Positions 1-8,911 of a DNA stretch of 64,000 nt are shown here, in pieces. Position 1 is the first letter of the stretch. Every line of letters begins with the position of its first letter. The DNA lies in contig DATLLJ010000043.1 in the NCBI GenBank assembly GCA_035537875.1, positions 1 to 64,000 on the forward strand. Reading direction: 5' to 3'. Source of the DNA: DATLLJ01 sp035537875 (GTDB lineage: Bacteria; Acidobacteriota; Vicinamibacteria; Vicinamibacterales; CAVVIG01). The translations under genes and the position numbers were made by a program. The notes beneath the pieces were generated by a model, which searched no databases, was not told where the DNA came from, and saw only the letters and a list, made by a program, of their open reading frames with translations.

Positions 1-2
1 GG

Positions 3-1223
3 CTATCTCCCGTGCGGGTGTTGCGCGTAGTGCTGACGCAGGAGGTCCTTGCCGTAATCGTTGCCGTTCGGCGTTCGGACGACCGAGTGGATGTGCTCTC
101 GATAGGGGACGCCGGGCGGATACAGGTGCTGGAGGCCCACCGGCGTCTCGTGATCGAACTCGATGAGGATGACCGGACTGTGGATCCGGTAGTAATAGAC
201 GGAGTTGTTCTCCGTTCCCCCAATCCATGCGAAGTACGTGTCGTCGAGGCGCGTCTCGACCTCCGACATGCGCACACGGGCATGTCCCTCCCGCATGTTC
301 CCGACGTAGAGCTGGATGAGTGCGAGCAGCCGTTGCTTCTGGGCCGTCGAGAAGGACGACACCCGGACGCCGGCATAGTCGAGAACCAGATTGTCGCTGA
401 AGGCCTGCGCCAGGATGTTGTTCCCTCGCTTCGAGGTCTCGAGAATCGCATTCGCCCGCTGTCGATCAGTCAGGGCACGAACCATGTCGAGGCCGCGACC
501 TTGCTCGTCCTGAAGGATGGCGCTGCCTGCGTACTTTCCTGACGTTGCGACCGCGGGTTCAGACCCCCAGAACGCCGGCGTCATCACCACCTGGTCTCCC
601 AGGACGAAGTAGTTCACGTTCAGATGGTGGCCATCGAGCTGCCATCCCCACGGTTCGGTGACCGACGGTTCGCCCATCACGGAAATCCAGTACTTGCCCT
701 CACCGTACTCGACGAAGTTCCGGCCGTTCAGCTCTCCCAGCGTTTCGTTCAAGCGCATGATGTCGCGGGTCAATGACAGCCCCTTCGCGCTGAGTGAGGC
801 TGCCAGCATCGCGTTGGCGGCCTCACGCTGCGGCTGGCTCATCTCGTCGAAGGACACACCCTGTCGAGCGTAGATGTGCTGATTGGCCCACTTGCGCCAT
901 TCCGAGTCGTTCTCGCCAAAGCGAGTCTTGCGGCGTTGCTCGGTCGTCAGCGCCTCGAGAAAACGTTCGGCCGCCTGCACGACGGGCGCCGTCGACACGC
1001 CCGTCGATCGGACCTCGAAAAGTCCCGGAAGGACCTTGCCGTTCGTGGTGACCCCCGTGAAAGGAGCCGACAGCCCGGTCGCTTCCATCCGAGCGCTCCA
1101 CTCGCGAGACTGAGCCCGGAACTGAGTCGGGTCAGGGCCTTGGGCGGGCCCGCGCATCGTGGCCATCAGGAGGCCGGCAACGATGATGAAGCCCATCACG
1201 TACGCGCGCGCATGTCGTCTCAT
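3..1223 (-). CDS. DUF3500-family secreted protein
   Basis: Exported protein of about 406 residues that resembles the DUF3500 family, whose function is not established. The core motifs visible are GKYWISVMGEPS, GWQLDGHHLNVNYFV and a C-terminal segment rich in His and Tyr (YYYRIHSPVILIEFDHE, then REHIHSVVRTPNGNDYG). The N-terminus is a signal peptide (RRHARAYVMGFIIVAGLLM). I chose ATG at 1223, with a GGGGG stretch about six bases upstream; a TTG at 1247 preceded by GGCGGAG would add eight residues. The stop lies just inside the window edge. It is the most downstream gene seen of a minus-strand run of exported proteins. Confidence 0.8.
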   Translation of the reverse strand: MRRHARAYVMGFIIVAGLLMATMRGPAQGPDPTQFRAQSREWSARMEATGLSAPFTGVTTNGKVLPGLFEVRSTGVSTAPVVQAAERFLEALTTEQRRKTRFGENDSEWRKWANQHIYARQGVSFDEMSQPQREAANAMLAASLSAKGLSLTRDIMRLNETLGELNGRNFVEYGEGKYWISVMGEPSVTEPWGWQLDGHHLNVNYFVLGDQVVMTPAFWGSEPAVATSGKYAGSAILQDEQGRGLDMVRALTDRQRANAILETSKRGNNILAQAFSDNLVLDYAGVRVSSFSTAQKQRLLALIQLYVGNMREGHARVRMSEVETRLDDTYFAWIGGTENNSVYYYRIHSPVILIEFDHETPVGLQHLYPPGVPYREHIHSVVRTPNGNDYGKDLLRQHYAQHPHGR

Positions 1224-1284
1224 CCAAACCCCCAAGAACGGCAGCAACCAGTCTACTCCGCCGACTCGACAACCGCCCGGCGAA

Positions 1285-1827
1285 CTAGAAGCGTTCGAGG
1301 TTGATGAGCGAATCGATGTCCGGCGTGAGATCCGTTGCTTTCGTGAACCCGACCCATCGACCCAGAAAGATGACGCCGATCCATATCAGCAGCGAGACCG
1401 CTGCCGCCAGCCTGCCGGCAAACGGCGCTGCCGGGTCGCGGTCCCAGCGATCGACGCTTCGGCCCGCCGTCCTGTTAAAAACGAGCACGTTGACGCCGGC
1501 CAGGACGAGCAACGCCATCTTGAAGCGGAACTGGACGTTCTGGTAGTACGCGATTGGACTGGTGCTGAACATCAGCACGCCGGTCGAAACGGTCAAGCCG
1601 AACGCCCCCCACGTCCACTTCAGGGTCTCCAACGCGAGCCGCAGGAAGGGTCTCCGCGTCGACGCCAGCCCGAGCAGACGCAGATCCAGCACGGCAATCA
1701 TGCCGAACACCATCGTCAGACCGATGACGTGCAACGATTCGATGAGCGGAAACGCGTACAGAGAATCGCGAAGCCAGGAAGCCAGCCTCGAACCCTCGAG
1801 CCACCGAAGAGTGTCCACGATGTCCAT
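1285..1827 (-). CDS. DUF6644-like membrane protein
   Basis: Integral membrane protein of 180 residues with about four hydrophobic segments. They lie around residues 28-52 (LIESLHVIGLTMVFGMIAVLDL), 70-88, 100-116 and 140-160. The motif ESLHVIGLT...LDLRLLG is shared with the next gene (QSVHIAAIGL...VDLRLFG), so the two are paralogues. The His in each first helix and the conserved Asp-Leu-Arg could matter functionally, but no function is known. It lies between the DUF3500 gene and its paralogue, suggesting co-expression with the exported proteins. The DUF6644 name is from recollection of the family pattern. Confidence 0.7.
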   Translation of the reverse strand: MDIVDTLRWLEGSRLASWLRDSLYAFPLIESLHVIGLTMVFGMIAVLDLRLLGLASTRRPFLRLALETLKWTWGAFGLTVSTGVLMFSTSPIAYYQNVQFRFKMALLVLAGVNVLVFNRTAGRSVDRWDRDPAAPFAGRLAAAVSLLIWIGVIFLGRWVGFTKATDLTPDIDSLINLERF

Positions 1828-1855
1828 GCACGACGTTCCGCTTCAGGCCGCGATC

Positions 1856-2377
1856 TCAGTCCAGGTTGGCCGCCGGCGACCAGCTGCCCCACACATGGTC
1901 ATAGGCGATGAGTCGGCCAAGGATCACGATGCTGCACCAGACCAGCAGGGTCACGGTCCCGAGGCATCTCGCCCTCCAGTGGTGCGCCGACGCTGCTTCC
2001 CAATCGCCGTCGTGGCGGCCGAGCGTCAGCTGAAAAGCGACCGCGAGCGAGGCGCCGACGCCAATCAGGAGCATCTTGAGCCAGAACGACAGGCTCATCA
2101 GCTCGCGGACAGGTTCGCCCAAGATCATCAGCATGCCGGTGGTGAACAGCACCACGAGCGCGCCCCACAGCCATGGCGCGAAGCGCCGCGTGGTCTGGCG
2201 GAGTGTCTCGTCGGTGCCGGCCCACCCGAACAGGCGGAGATCCACCATGAACACCGATGACATCACGAGGCCGATCGCGGCGATGTGAACGGATTGAACC
2301 GTTGGGATGACCCACGCATGGGTCTGAATGGCGAGGCTGATTCTGGTCTGAGCCAACCACCGGGCGAAATCCAGCAT
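1856..2377 (-). CDS. DUF6644-like membrane protein, second copy
   Basis: Membrane protein of 173 residues, paralogous to the gene just downstream on the same strand. Its first helix contains QSVHIAAIGLVMSSVFMVDL, followed by three more hydrophobic stretches; the third holds LLVWCSIVILGRLIAY. The open frame continues far upstream, but the ATG at 2377 (MLDFARWLAQTR) gives the length of the paralogue and leaves room after the preceding gene, so I use it. The two copies probably form a homo- or hetero-oligomer in the inner membrane; that is inference. Confidence 0.68.
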   Translation of the reverse strand: MLDFARWLAQTRISLAIQTHAWVIPTVQSVHIAAIGLVMSSVFMVDLRLFGWAGTDETLRQTTRRFAPWLWGALVVLFTTGMLMILGEPVRELMSLSFWLKMLLIGVGASLAVAFQLTLGRHDGDWEAASAHHWRARCLGTVTLLVWCSIVILGRLIAYDHVWGSWSPAANLD

Positions 2378-2400
2378 GAGTCCGGGCGTGCGCGATGCAA

Positions 2401-2874
2401 CTACTCGCGGAACTCCCCGCGCCCGTGTTGGGTACTCCCCTCCACGGAGTTGCAGTGTTTGCCCGCGGCGGGAGGTGTGTCCTTGGGGCACTTGTAGATC
2501 AGCCCGGTTCGCGATCCGAAATGCTTGCCGTCCCTCAAAGGATTCAGGTTCACGCTCAAAATGGTGCCCGGCGCGAAGCTCTTCACCGTGATGTCCTCCC
2601 TGGCGACGGCCGCCGAACCGGCCATTTCGATCCCCCAGGCGACGAACTTGCCGTCGGCATCGCGCATCGGTTTGCCGTCCTGTCCGAGCGGGACGAAGTG
2701 GATCTCCGCGTGGTTGGGCTGTGCGACGAACCGCGTGACGACGCCGGTGAACGTCAGAACTTTCGTCTGATCGTACATGGCAAAGGAATGGTGCGACATG
2801 GCGGGCGCAGCCAGGCCGAGGCATAGGACTCCAGCGAGGCCGGTCACCGACACCTTCGTCGATCGTCCCCTCAT
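2401..2874 (-). CDS. DUF6152-family periplasmic protein
   Basis: Small exported protein of 157 residues. A signal peptide (VTGLAGVLCLGLAAPAMS) is followed directly by HHSFAMYD, the hallmark of DUF6152 proteins. The mature domain looks like a small beta-fold with VLTFTGVVTRF and a Trp-containing strand (FVAWGIEM). The C-terminus contains two Cys (KCPKD, KHCNS). The ATG at 2874 is chosen because a GGAGGAG Shine-Dalgarno lies six bases upstream; the longer frame from 2913 lacks this. It follows by 35 bases a secreted protein gene of a family that is paired with DUF6152 a second time at 8.5-9.9 kb. Function is not established. Confidence 0.75.
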   Translation of the reverse strand: MRGRSTKVSVTGLAGVLCLGLAAPAMSHHSFAMYDQTKVLTFTGVVTRFVAQPNHAEIHFVPLGQDGKPMRDADGKFVAWGIEMAGSAAVAREDITVKSFAPGTILSVNLNPLRDGKHFGSRTGLIYKCPKDTPPAAGKHCNSVEGSTQHGRGEFRE

Positions 2875-2909
2875 GGCGTTCTCCTCCGGGCTATCTCGTC
2901 GTGATTTCG

Positions 2910-4118
2910 TCATTCGCGACCCAGGATGCCGGGAAGCTTCGGGAGAGGCTTCTCCCAGTCAGCTTCCAGCTTGTCCCAGTTCTGAGACCACGGCCGGCCG
3001 TAATAATCGATGTAGTCATCGTCGCCCGACGTCAGTTGGGTCGGGCGTCCGTTGACGCTCTTGATGTTGCTGAGACACTCGATGAACGTATAGCGTTGCG
3101 ACGAGTGATCGAGCCCGGCGGTTCGATCCCAGCGGATGGTGTTGCGAAGCGGAGCGACGAACGCCTCGGGATCGTAGAACGTCGTCTCGATCGTCAGCCC
3201 GGCGAAGCTTCCGTCGGCGTTGGTGCGAGGCGTGAAGACCTCGAGCGTTTCGAGCGAGTTGCTGTACTCGAACATGGAGTGGGACAGCGTCCATCCTTGA
3301 ACGTTGGCCGTCCACGCGACCAGGACGTCTCCTTTCCAGAACCCCACGGTCTCCCCGTACCACTGAGGAACTTCCTGAACGTGAGCGCGCCCTATGAGGA
3401 CACGGCGCAGAAAGTTGTCCGCGATCCCCGCGAGAAACTGAACCTGGTACGGCGTCGCCATGACCTCGATCTGGCCGATCGCGAACTGCGCCCACCAGCG
3501 CATGAATCCTTCCGGGTAGCAGAAGGCCGCATTCCACTGCGGGGCGTTGTTCACCGCCTCGTGATAGTTCATCTGGACCATGCGTTGCTGGTATTCCGGC
3601 GTGAGCAGCGACAGGATCGTGCTCGTCTGGTTGATGCGCCCGTAGATCCACTGCGTGTTGGTGTCCTGGGCCGAGCGGTTGTAGACGCCGTCCCAGGCCG
3701 GAAGAGTGGCGCGCGTGTGCACGGTCGGGCCGCCGGCCGCGACGGCCTCGGCCATCAGGGCGTCGTAATGCTCTTTGGCTGTCTTGTACGGTAAGCGGCT
3801 CTTGATGTTCTCGACGGGATAGTCCGCGGCACAATCACCCCACGCCGCCGACCGTGGCGGGTTGCCGCCGATTCGTCCCTGAGTCCAGATGTCGGTGAGC
3901 TGACGTGGAGTGTTGCACCGGAAATAGCGAGCGTCTTTCCACAGCGCTTCATCCAGGTAGTAGTTCTTCGTCGTGAACAAATCGACGGGCAGCGGTTTGA
4001 CGATCTGCCCCTGCTGATCCGGCGCAGCCGTGAGAGGTGAGGACACCGTCCCGAAGAGGACCGCGGCGAGAAGCGCCGCAGCCCCGCCAGTTCCGAGCAA
4101 TCTGGTCGTTGTGGTCAT
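2910..4118 (-). CDS. Secreted protein of unknown function (GFW-x-GD-x-LV family)
   Basis: Exported protein of 402 residues with an N-terminal signal peptide (TGGAAALLAAVLFGTVSS). I do not recognise a named domain. The central region ATPYQVQFLAGIADNFLRRVL followed by TVGFWKGDVLVAWT parallels TPAQTWLINEMVNDVRR and SIGFWDAETLVVHT in the protein at 8908-9918, so the two belong to one family. Both are rich in Trp, Tyr and Asp, as in secreted beta-rich proteins. It lies directly upstream of a DUF6152 gene, repeating the arrangement at 8.5-9.9 kb. A role in periplasmic metabolism is a guess only. Confidence 0.7.
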   Translation of the reverse strand: MTTTTRLLGTGGAAALLAAVLFGTVSSPLTAAPDQQGQIVKPLPVDLFTTKNYYLDEALWKDARYFRCNTPRQLTDIWTQGRIGGNPPRSAAWGDCAADYPVENIKSRLPYKTAKEHYDALMAEAVAAGGPTVHTRATLPAWDGVYNRSAQDTNTQWIYGRINQTSTILSLLTPEYQQRMVQMNYHEAVNNAPQWNAAFCYPEGFMRWWAQFAIGQIEVMATPYQVQFLAGIADNFLRRVLIGRAHVQEVPQWYGETVGFWKGDVLVAWTANVQGWTLSHSMFEYSNSLETLEVFTPRTNADGSFAGLTIETTFYDPEAFVAPLRNTIRWDRTAGLDHSSQRYTFIECLSNIKSVNGRPTQLTSGDDDYIDYYGRPWSQNWDKLEADWEKPLPKLPGILGRE

Positions 4119-4191
4119 GGCCTGACCCCGCTGTTGGACCGACGCCCTAAGGCGCCATCATACGGCAGTTCTGCCGGGCTGCCGCGAACGA

Positions 4192-4230
4192 CGAGGCGCT
4201 GGCACGCGGCCGCCGCGTGCCAGCGCCTCG
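4192..4230 (-). terminator. 18-bp perfect hairpin after the NHL lipoprotein gene
   Basis: Arms 4192-4209 and 4213-4230 are fully complementary over 18 bp with a 3-base loop. The hairpin starts 22 bases past the stop codon of the lipoprotein gene in the direction of transcription. It is very GC-rich and lacks a clear U-tract, so it may be a Rho-assisted terminator or an mRNA 3' stabiliser rather than a classical intrinsic terminator. Confidence 0.6.
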
Positions 4231-4251
4231 GACGGGGTCAGACGTCGGGAA

Positions 4252-5556
4252 TCAGTTCGCTCCGGCCTTCCAGGTGTCCCATGTTCTCGTCGTGATCTGT
4301 CCCACCATCTGCTCCGCCGGGGCGCCCGGTATCGGCTCGAACTTCTGGACTCGCCCGGCGAAACAGTCGGCGAGATACAGGTTGCCGAGCTGATCTGTCG
4401 TGATCCCGTGTGAGCAGTTGAGCCGCCCGGCCTGGCCTCCTGGAGCGCCCCAGCTGTACAAGTAGTTACCGTTCAGATCGAATTTGAGCATTCGGGCCGT
4501 CGGCGCGTCACCGACCCAGATGTGCCCGGTGTGGTCGATGAGGTGATTGACCATGAGCGTGGTCTGGCTGGCCGGCCAGTGCGGCGACCGGAGCGGCCAC
4601 ATGTCGAGGAACTTGCCGTTCTCGTCGAAGACCTGCATCCGCTGATGCCCGCGGTCGACGACGAACAGCCGGCGGTCGGCGCTGATCGCGATGCTGTGAA
4701 CCGTGTTCCACTCGTTCGGGCCCGGGTTCTGGGGATCCTTCGGAGCCGAACCCCAATCCATGATGAAGTTGTCGTTGGCATCGAACTTCGCGACCCGGGT
4801 TCCCCCGTACCCGTCGGTGATGAAGTACGTTCCGTCCGGCAGCCAGGCGATGTCGGTCGGACGATCGAAGGTGTTCGGCCCCCGACCGCGGACCCCGAGC
4901 TGGCCGTGTGTCTTCACGAGCTTGCCGTCGTACGTGAACTTGTAGATGACGTGAAGCTGGTCATCGAAGATCCACACGTGCTTCTCGGGATCGTACGGGC
5001 TGATCTTGACTTGATGGGGTCCGCGGCCGCAGGGCAGCTTCTTGAACAGTTCGTCGAGATGGGGCCACTCCTGGACCAGGTTGCCTTCTCTGTCCACGAC
5101 GAAAATCGAGTGCTCGAACCGTCGTTCCCATCCGCGCTTGTCCGCGGGCTCACAGGTGGCGCCGAGGCCATCGGTATTCCCCGTCGTGTTCCCGCGCGTC
5201 GGCATGAGCGCCGCGTAGGGTGTCCAGGGCTTGGCGCCCTCGGGGAGGGGTAGTTCGCCGCGCATGGCGATCCAGATTCGATCGGGGTTTTCTGCATAGA
5301 CGCCGCCGAACGATCCCCATGTCCACCCGTTGTGGGAATGCCGCGTGTCAGGCAGCGGCTTCGGCCAGTTCTCCGCGACGCGGTAGGGGCCCGTCGGCCA
5401 GTCCTGATGACTCCACCGGGTTGTTGTCGCTGTTCCTGCTGACGCCGGCGCGCTGCTGGTTGGGGCAGGTGCTTCCGCCGCACCGCAGCCCGCGAGCCCT
5501 ATCGTCGACAGCACCGATACGCCGAGCGCCGCCATCACACCATGTGTACCGCGCAT
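4252..5556 (-). CDS. NHL-repeat beta-propeller lipoprotein
   Basis: Predicted lipoprotein of 434 residues; the lipobox is LAGC at about residues 21-24. It is followed by a Pro/Ala/Thr-rich linker and then a six-bladed NHL-type propeller. Repeats visible include FDRPTDIAWLPDGTYFITDG, VHSIAISADRRLFVVDRG, QRMQVFDENGKF and CSHGITTDQLGNLYLADC. Such propellers resemble peptidyl-glycine amidating lyase and other secreted lyases or scaffolds; no catalytic assignment can be made by eye. ATG at 5556 has a GGAGG seven bases upstream. It is anchored on the outer face of the cell envelope. Confidence 0.82.
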   Translation of the reverse strand: MRGTHGVMAALGVSVLSTIGLAGCGAAEAPAPTSSAPASAGTATTTRWSHQDWPTGPYRVAENWPKPLPDTRHSHNGWTWGSFGGVYAENPDRIWIAMRGELPLPEGAKPWTPYAALMPTRGNTTGNTDGLGATCEPADKRGWERRFEHSIFVVDREGNLVQEWPHLDELFKKLPCGRGPHQVKISPYDPEKHVWIFDDQLHVIYKFTYDGKLVKTHGQLGVRGRGPNTFDRPTDIAWLPDGTYFITDGYGGTRVAKFDANDNFIMDWGSAPKDPQNPGPNEWNTVHSIAISADRRLFVVDRGHQRMQVFDENGKFLDMWPLRSPHWPASQTTLMVNHLIDHTGHIWVGDAPTARMLKFDLNGNYLYSWGAPGGQAGRLNCSHGITTDQLGNLYLADCFAGRVQKFEPIPGAPAEQMVGQITTRTWDTWKAGAN

Positions 5557-5698
5557 AAACGGCCTCCGTAAGGCTTGAGTTCGTTGTCCGCCCGATCACG
5601 CCAATTTCGCCAAAGCCGGGCGCCCTGAGTCACCGAAGGAGCGCCGCCATGATAAGCCAGTCCGCGTGGACGGCGATAGGAACATCGAAACGGGAGAT

Positions 5699-7075
5699 TC
5701 AGAATTCGACGGCCGCCAGGTCGGCGAGAATCACATCCTTGTAGACAGGTAAGGACCAGCCGCTCCGCGTAAGCTCTTCGAGCCGCTGCGCGACCCTGGC
5801 GCGGTACTTCTGCGGGCTTCCGTAAAGGCGTCGCAACTCCTGCGCCGGCAGCGCTCTCTCGAAGCCGGCCAGCCCACAGAGCTGATTGCGGCCGGCTGCG
5901 TCGCGGACAGCGACGAAACGGTGTGCATTCGCGATGGGCGGCGAGGCTCCTTCGTTGCGCACGGCGTAACTCTTCGCCGGCACGTCGACGTAGGGATTTC
6001 GAATGCCGCCGCGCGCGTTCCCGACCTCATCGAGCGCCATGAGCGAGCCGTCGTTGTCGGCGTTGCGATCTACCAGAATGCGGTCGGCGCGTGGTGGTGC
6101 GATGCCCTTGTCGGCCCACTTCCACAAATAATCCAGCGCCACGGACATGTACGCGGCGAGGGGGAACCGGCTGATCGGGTGCTTGCACGGGTCCGGGTAA
6201 TACGCTGCGGCGTCACGGGTGTCGATATGCGCCATGCCGGCGAACTCGTACCCCCGAAATTGGTTGCCCGGCTCGTCGCCGTCCTGGCGCGTGGTCGCGT
6301 TGCCGGACGCGACTTCGGTCATCGTCGGTACCTGAATCATCGGCACCTTCACTTGTCCGATCGTCGCCCCTGTGCTGGTCGGCAGGAACGCATCGAAGAT
6401 CGGCGCACCGCCCCGGAGCGTGTACACCATATGTGCGGGCAAGTAGTTGATCAGAACGGCTGCGGATGCCGACGTCCCGCCGAGGATCATCTTCCGGATG
6501 GGAACGCCGGCGAGCGGGTTGCCCGGCTCGCCCGACTTGATGAGGGCTCCCACCTGCGCGAGGATATCGTTTGCCTGCCCCTGCGCCACCCGCAAATCTC
6601 CGTACCGAGCGTGGTTGAACTCGACGAGCGGGGCCTGCGTGCTAGTCAGGATGTCCAGGCCGACGTGGCCCGCTGTCATCGAGTAGGTATGGGTGAAATG
6701 GAACATCCACGCGTTGCCGCTCGGATGCATCGATTCGGCGAGCACAAGCCCGCTGACCCGTTTCGTGTCCGACGGCCTGCGAATCACGAGCCGCGTCTTG
6801 TACGGCCCGCCGTTGGACACGCCCGAGACGAAGTACTCGGCGCTTTCATATCCGAAGTGCGCCAGATCGTCGCCGGGTTTGAGCTCCATCAGCGACTCGA
6901 ACATCGGCCCGGGTCCGGTGATCGGCGCGGAGACTGTCGGGATCGGAGCGACGACGGGGGTGGCAGGGAGGCTCGTCGGCTGTTGAGCGCCTCCACCGCG
7001 CTGACCCGCGAGCGTCGTCACACTGATGGACGCGACGAGGAATCCGAGGGCAGCCCGAATCGCTCGTTCGCCCAT
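5699..7075 (-). CDS. Secreted alpha/beta-hydrolase-domain protein
   Basis: Exported protein of 458 residues (signal peptide ALGFLVASISVTTLAG). It resembles the alpha/beta-hydrolase-domain family often annotated simply as 'alpha/beta hydrolase domain'. The probable nucleophile elbow is GGTSASAAVLINYLPAHM (Ser in GTSAS). Downstream His residues in AGMAHIDTRD and the conserved tail VYKDVILADLAAVEF are shared with the neighbouring paralogue. Only three bases separate it from the upstream gene 7079-8467, so the two are a tandem duplication within one operon. Substrate unknown; an ester or lactone is plausible. Confidence 0.78.
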   Translation of the reverse strand: MGERAIRAALGFLVASISVTTLAGQRGGGAQQPTSLPATPVVAPIPTVSAPITGPGPMFESLMELKPGDDLAHFGYESAEYFVSGVSNGGPYKTRLVIRRPSDTKRVSGLVLAESMHPSGNAWMFHFTHTYSMTAGHVGLDILTSTQAPLVEFNHARYGDLRVAQGQANDILAQVGALIKSGEPGNPLAGVPIRKMILGGTSASAAVLINYLPAHMVYTLRGGAPIFDAFLPTSTGATIGQVKVPMIQVPTMTEVASGNATTRQDGDEPGNQFRGYEFAGMAHIDTRDAAAYYPDPCKHPISRFPLAAYMSVALDYLWKWADKGIAPPRADRILVDRNADNDGSLMALDEVGNARGGIRNPYVDVPAKSYAVRNEGASPPIANAHRFVAVRDAAGRNQLCGLAGFERALPAQELRRLYGSPQKYRARVAQRLEELTRSGWSLPVYKDVILADLAAVEF

Positions 7076-7078
7076 AGA

Positions 7079-8467
7079 TCAGAATTCCACTCTGGCGGCG
7101 TCGGCCAGTATCGTCTCCCTGTACACAGGCAGCGACCAGCCTGCCCGTTCGAGTTCGTCCAGCCGTCGTTTTACGCGATCCTGGTAGATGTTCTTGCTGC
7201 CGTACAACTTCTTCAGCTCGCCTTGCATGAGAGGCATCTGATAGCCCGCGAGGCCGCACATCTGAGTGGCGGCCGCCGGCCCACGGGCTGCGATCCACGC
7301 GCTCGGCTTGGGAATGGGCGGCTCGGCGGCTTCGTTACGAACCCCCAGTTTCGTCGTTGGAACGTCGACGTATGGGTTGCGAATGCCGCCCCTCGAGTTG
7401 CCGTGGTCATCCAATGCCATCAGCGAGCCGTCGTTCGTCACGTTTCGATCCAGCAGGATTCGCTCGGCGCGTGGCGGGACTTTGCCTTTGTCCACCCATT
7501 CAAAAAGGTGATGGAGCGCGACGGACATGTAAGCCTGGAGCGGGAACCGACTGACCGGGAATTTGCACGGGTCGGGCTGAAATCTCACGCTGTCCCGGCT
7601 GTCCACGTGGGCCATGCCGGCGAATTCATACAACCTGAACTGATCACCCGACGCGTCCCCATCCTGGCGTGCGGTGACGTTCCCGGTGCCGACCTCGGTC
7701 ATCGTCGGAATCTGAATCAACGGCACATCGACCTGCCGCACGGTTGCGCCTGTTGAAGTCGGGAGGAAGCCGTCGTAGATCGTCTTCATGTCCGGCGTCC
7801 TGTACACCATGTGCGCCGGCAGGTATCGGATCAGCACGGCTGCGGTTGCGGACGTGCCGGCCAGAACCATCTTCCTGGGAGAAAGTTCGGCCATTGGACC
7901 GTCGTTCCGGTTGCCTTTTATCAGTGCTCCAACCTGCGCGAGGATTTCGGATACCTGGTCTTGTTCGACCTTGAGGTCTGCGTAGCGCTCTCTGTTGTGG
8001 GCGACGAGGACATCGAAGCCGGCCGTCACGATTTCCACGGCGGCGTGACCGGAACTCATGCCGTAGGTGGACGTGAACTCAAACATGTGGGCGTTGCCGC
8101 TCGGGTGCATGGCCTCGGTGAGCACCAAGCCGCTGAATTTCGTGTTGTCGGACGGCTTGCGAACGACGATCCGCGTTTTGTAGGGGTGTTTGTTCGCCGT
8201 TCCAGACACGAAATATTCCCTGGCTTCGTATCCGAACTGCGCGAGTCCGTTGCCGGGCGGAAGCGACGGCGTCGAGTCGAAGATGCTGCCGGGCCCCTTG
8301 ACCTCTGTGGATACCGTCGGGACGGATACAGCCACCGGTTTGTCCGGCAGAGCAGGATCCTGGGCCGGCGCTCCGCCGCCCTGCCCCGAAACGCTCACAG
8401 GCACGATCACGCCGATCGCCGCAGCCATCGCGACGATCATGGTCTTCTTCATCGAGTCAGGGGTCAT
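7079..8467 (-). CDS. Secreted alpha/beta-hydrolase-domain protein, tandem paralogue
   Basis: Exported protein of 462 residues. It is homologous along its whole length to the following gene: GTSATAAVLIRYLPAHMVY, FLPTSTGATVRQVDVPLIQ, GMAHVDSRD and the tail VYRETILADAARVEF all match. The signal peptide is MKKTMIVAMAAAIGVIVP; MKKTM at residues 6-10 may be the true start (ATG at 8452), although ATG at 8467 is also possible. The Ser of GTSAT is the likely nucleophile. It sits nine bases after the DUF6152 gene on the same strand. Confidence 0.78.
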   Translation of the reverse strand: MTPDSMKKTMIVAMAAAIGVIVPVSVSGQGGGAPAQDPALPDKPVAVSVPTVSTEVKGPGSIFDSTPSLPPGNGLAQFGYEAREYFVSGTANKHPYKTRIVVRKPSDNTKFSGLVLTEAMHPSGNAHMFEFTSTYGMSSGHAAVEIVTAGFDVLVAHNRERYADLKVEQDQVSEILAQVGALIKGNRNDGPMAELSPRKMVLAGTSATAAVLIRYLPAHMVYRTPDMKTIYDGFLPTSTGATVRQVDVPLIQIPTMTEVGTGNVTARQDGDASGDQFRLYEFAGMAHVDSRDSVRFQPDPCKFPVSRFPLQAYMSVALHHLFEWVDKGKVPPRAERILLDRNVTNDGSLMALDDHGNSRGGIRNPYVDVPTTKLGVRNEAAEPPIPKPSAWIAARGPAAATQMCGLAGYQMPLMQGELKKLYGSKNIYQDRVKRRLDELERAGWSLPVYRETILADAARVEF

Positions 8468-8476
8468 GATGCCTCC

Positions 8477-8911
8477 TCAACGAATCGCGAAGCCGGCTCG
8501 AGGCACGAACTCTTTCTTGTCGGTCATGCGGGTAGCCCGGATCCACGCCGCGGCCGGTCGGCCGTCCCGCATCGGATGTCCGGTGACCGTGACGGGCATT
8601 CCGGGCGCGAGATCACCCTTGCGAATGCCGGCGCGCTGCAGCGTGCTCGGGCCCTCCGCTTCGAACCCCCAGGTCGTCACCTTCCCATCTGGTCCCTTGA
8701 CATCCACGAGTAGCCACGAATGAGGATTGGTGTACTGAAATTCCTTGACGACACCGGTCAAGGTCACTTCCTTCTTGTCATCGAACATGGCGCTTGAATG
8801 ATGGGCGAAAAGGGGCACGACGAAGGCGGTCAGTCCGAGCGCGACCGCCAGCGTTCTCAACCTGTTCGACCTCTTCAACCTGTTCGACCGGTTCAACAGG
8901 GCCCTCCTCAT
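8477..8911 (-). CDS. DUF6152-family periplasmic protein, second copy
   Basis: Exported protein of 144 residues with a basic N-terminus (RSNRLKRSNRLR), a hydrophobic signal segment (LAVALGLTAFVVPLFA) and then HHSSAMFDDKKEVTLTGVV, the DUF6152 hallmark. A typical signal-peptidase site (LFA before HH) would leave His as the first mature residue. The mature domain includes YTNPHSWLLVDVKG and a Trp-containing strand (TTWGFEAEG). ATG at 8911 overlaps the TGA of the upstream gene (8908-8910), so translation is probably coupled. Its basic leader is encoded by an 18-bp tandem repeat. Function unknown. Confidence 0.76.
   Translation of the reverse strand: MRRALLNRSNRLKRSNRLRTLAVALGLTAFVVPLFAHHSSAMFDDKKEVTLTGVVKEFQYTNPHSWLLVDVKGPDGKVTTWGFEAEGPSTLQRAGIRKGDLAPGMPVTVTGHPMRDGRPAAAWIRATRMTDKKEFVPRAGFAIR
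8854..8889. repeat. Two tandem 18-bp units
   Basis: Two consecutive 18-bp units (8854-8871 and 8872-8889) differ at about one position. They encode the repeated SNRL(K/R) element in the basic n-region of the DUF6152 signal peptide. A degenerate partial third unit follows. Slippage could change the leader length in multiples of six residues. Confidence 0.6.

Noticed and set aside
5921..7756. Long plus-strand frame (611 codons) across the hydrolase genes
   Set aside because: It is antisense to two strongly recognisable secreted hydrolases, begins and ends inside them, and its translation is Arg/His-rich without any domain pattern. Long antisense frames are expected in this high-GC DNA.
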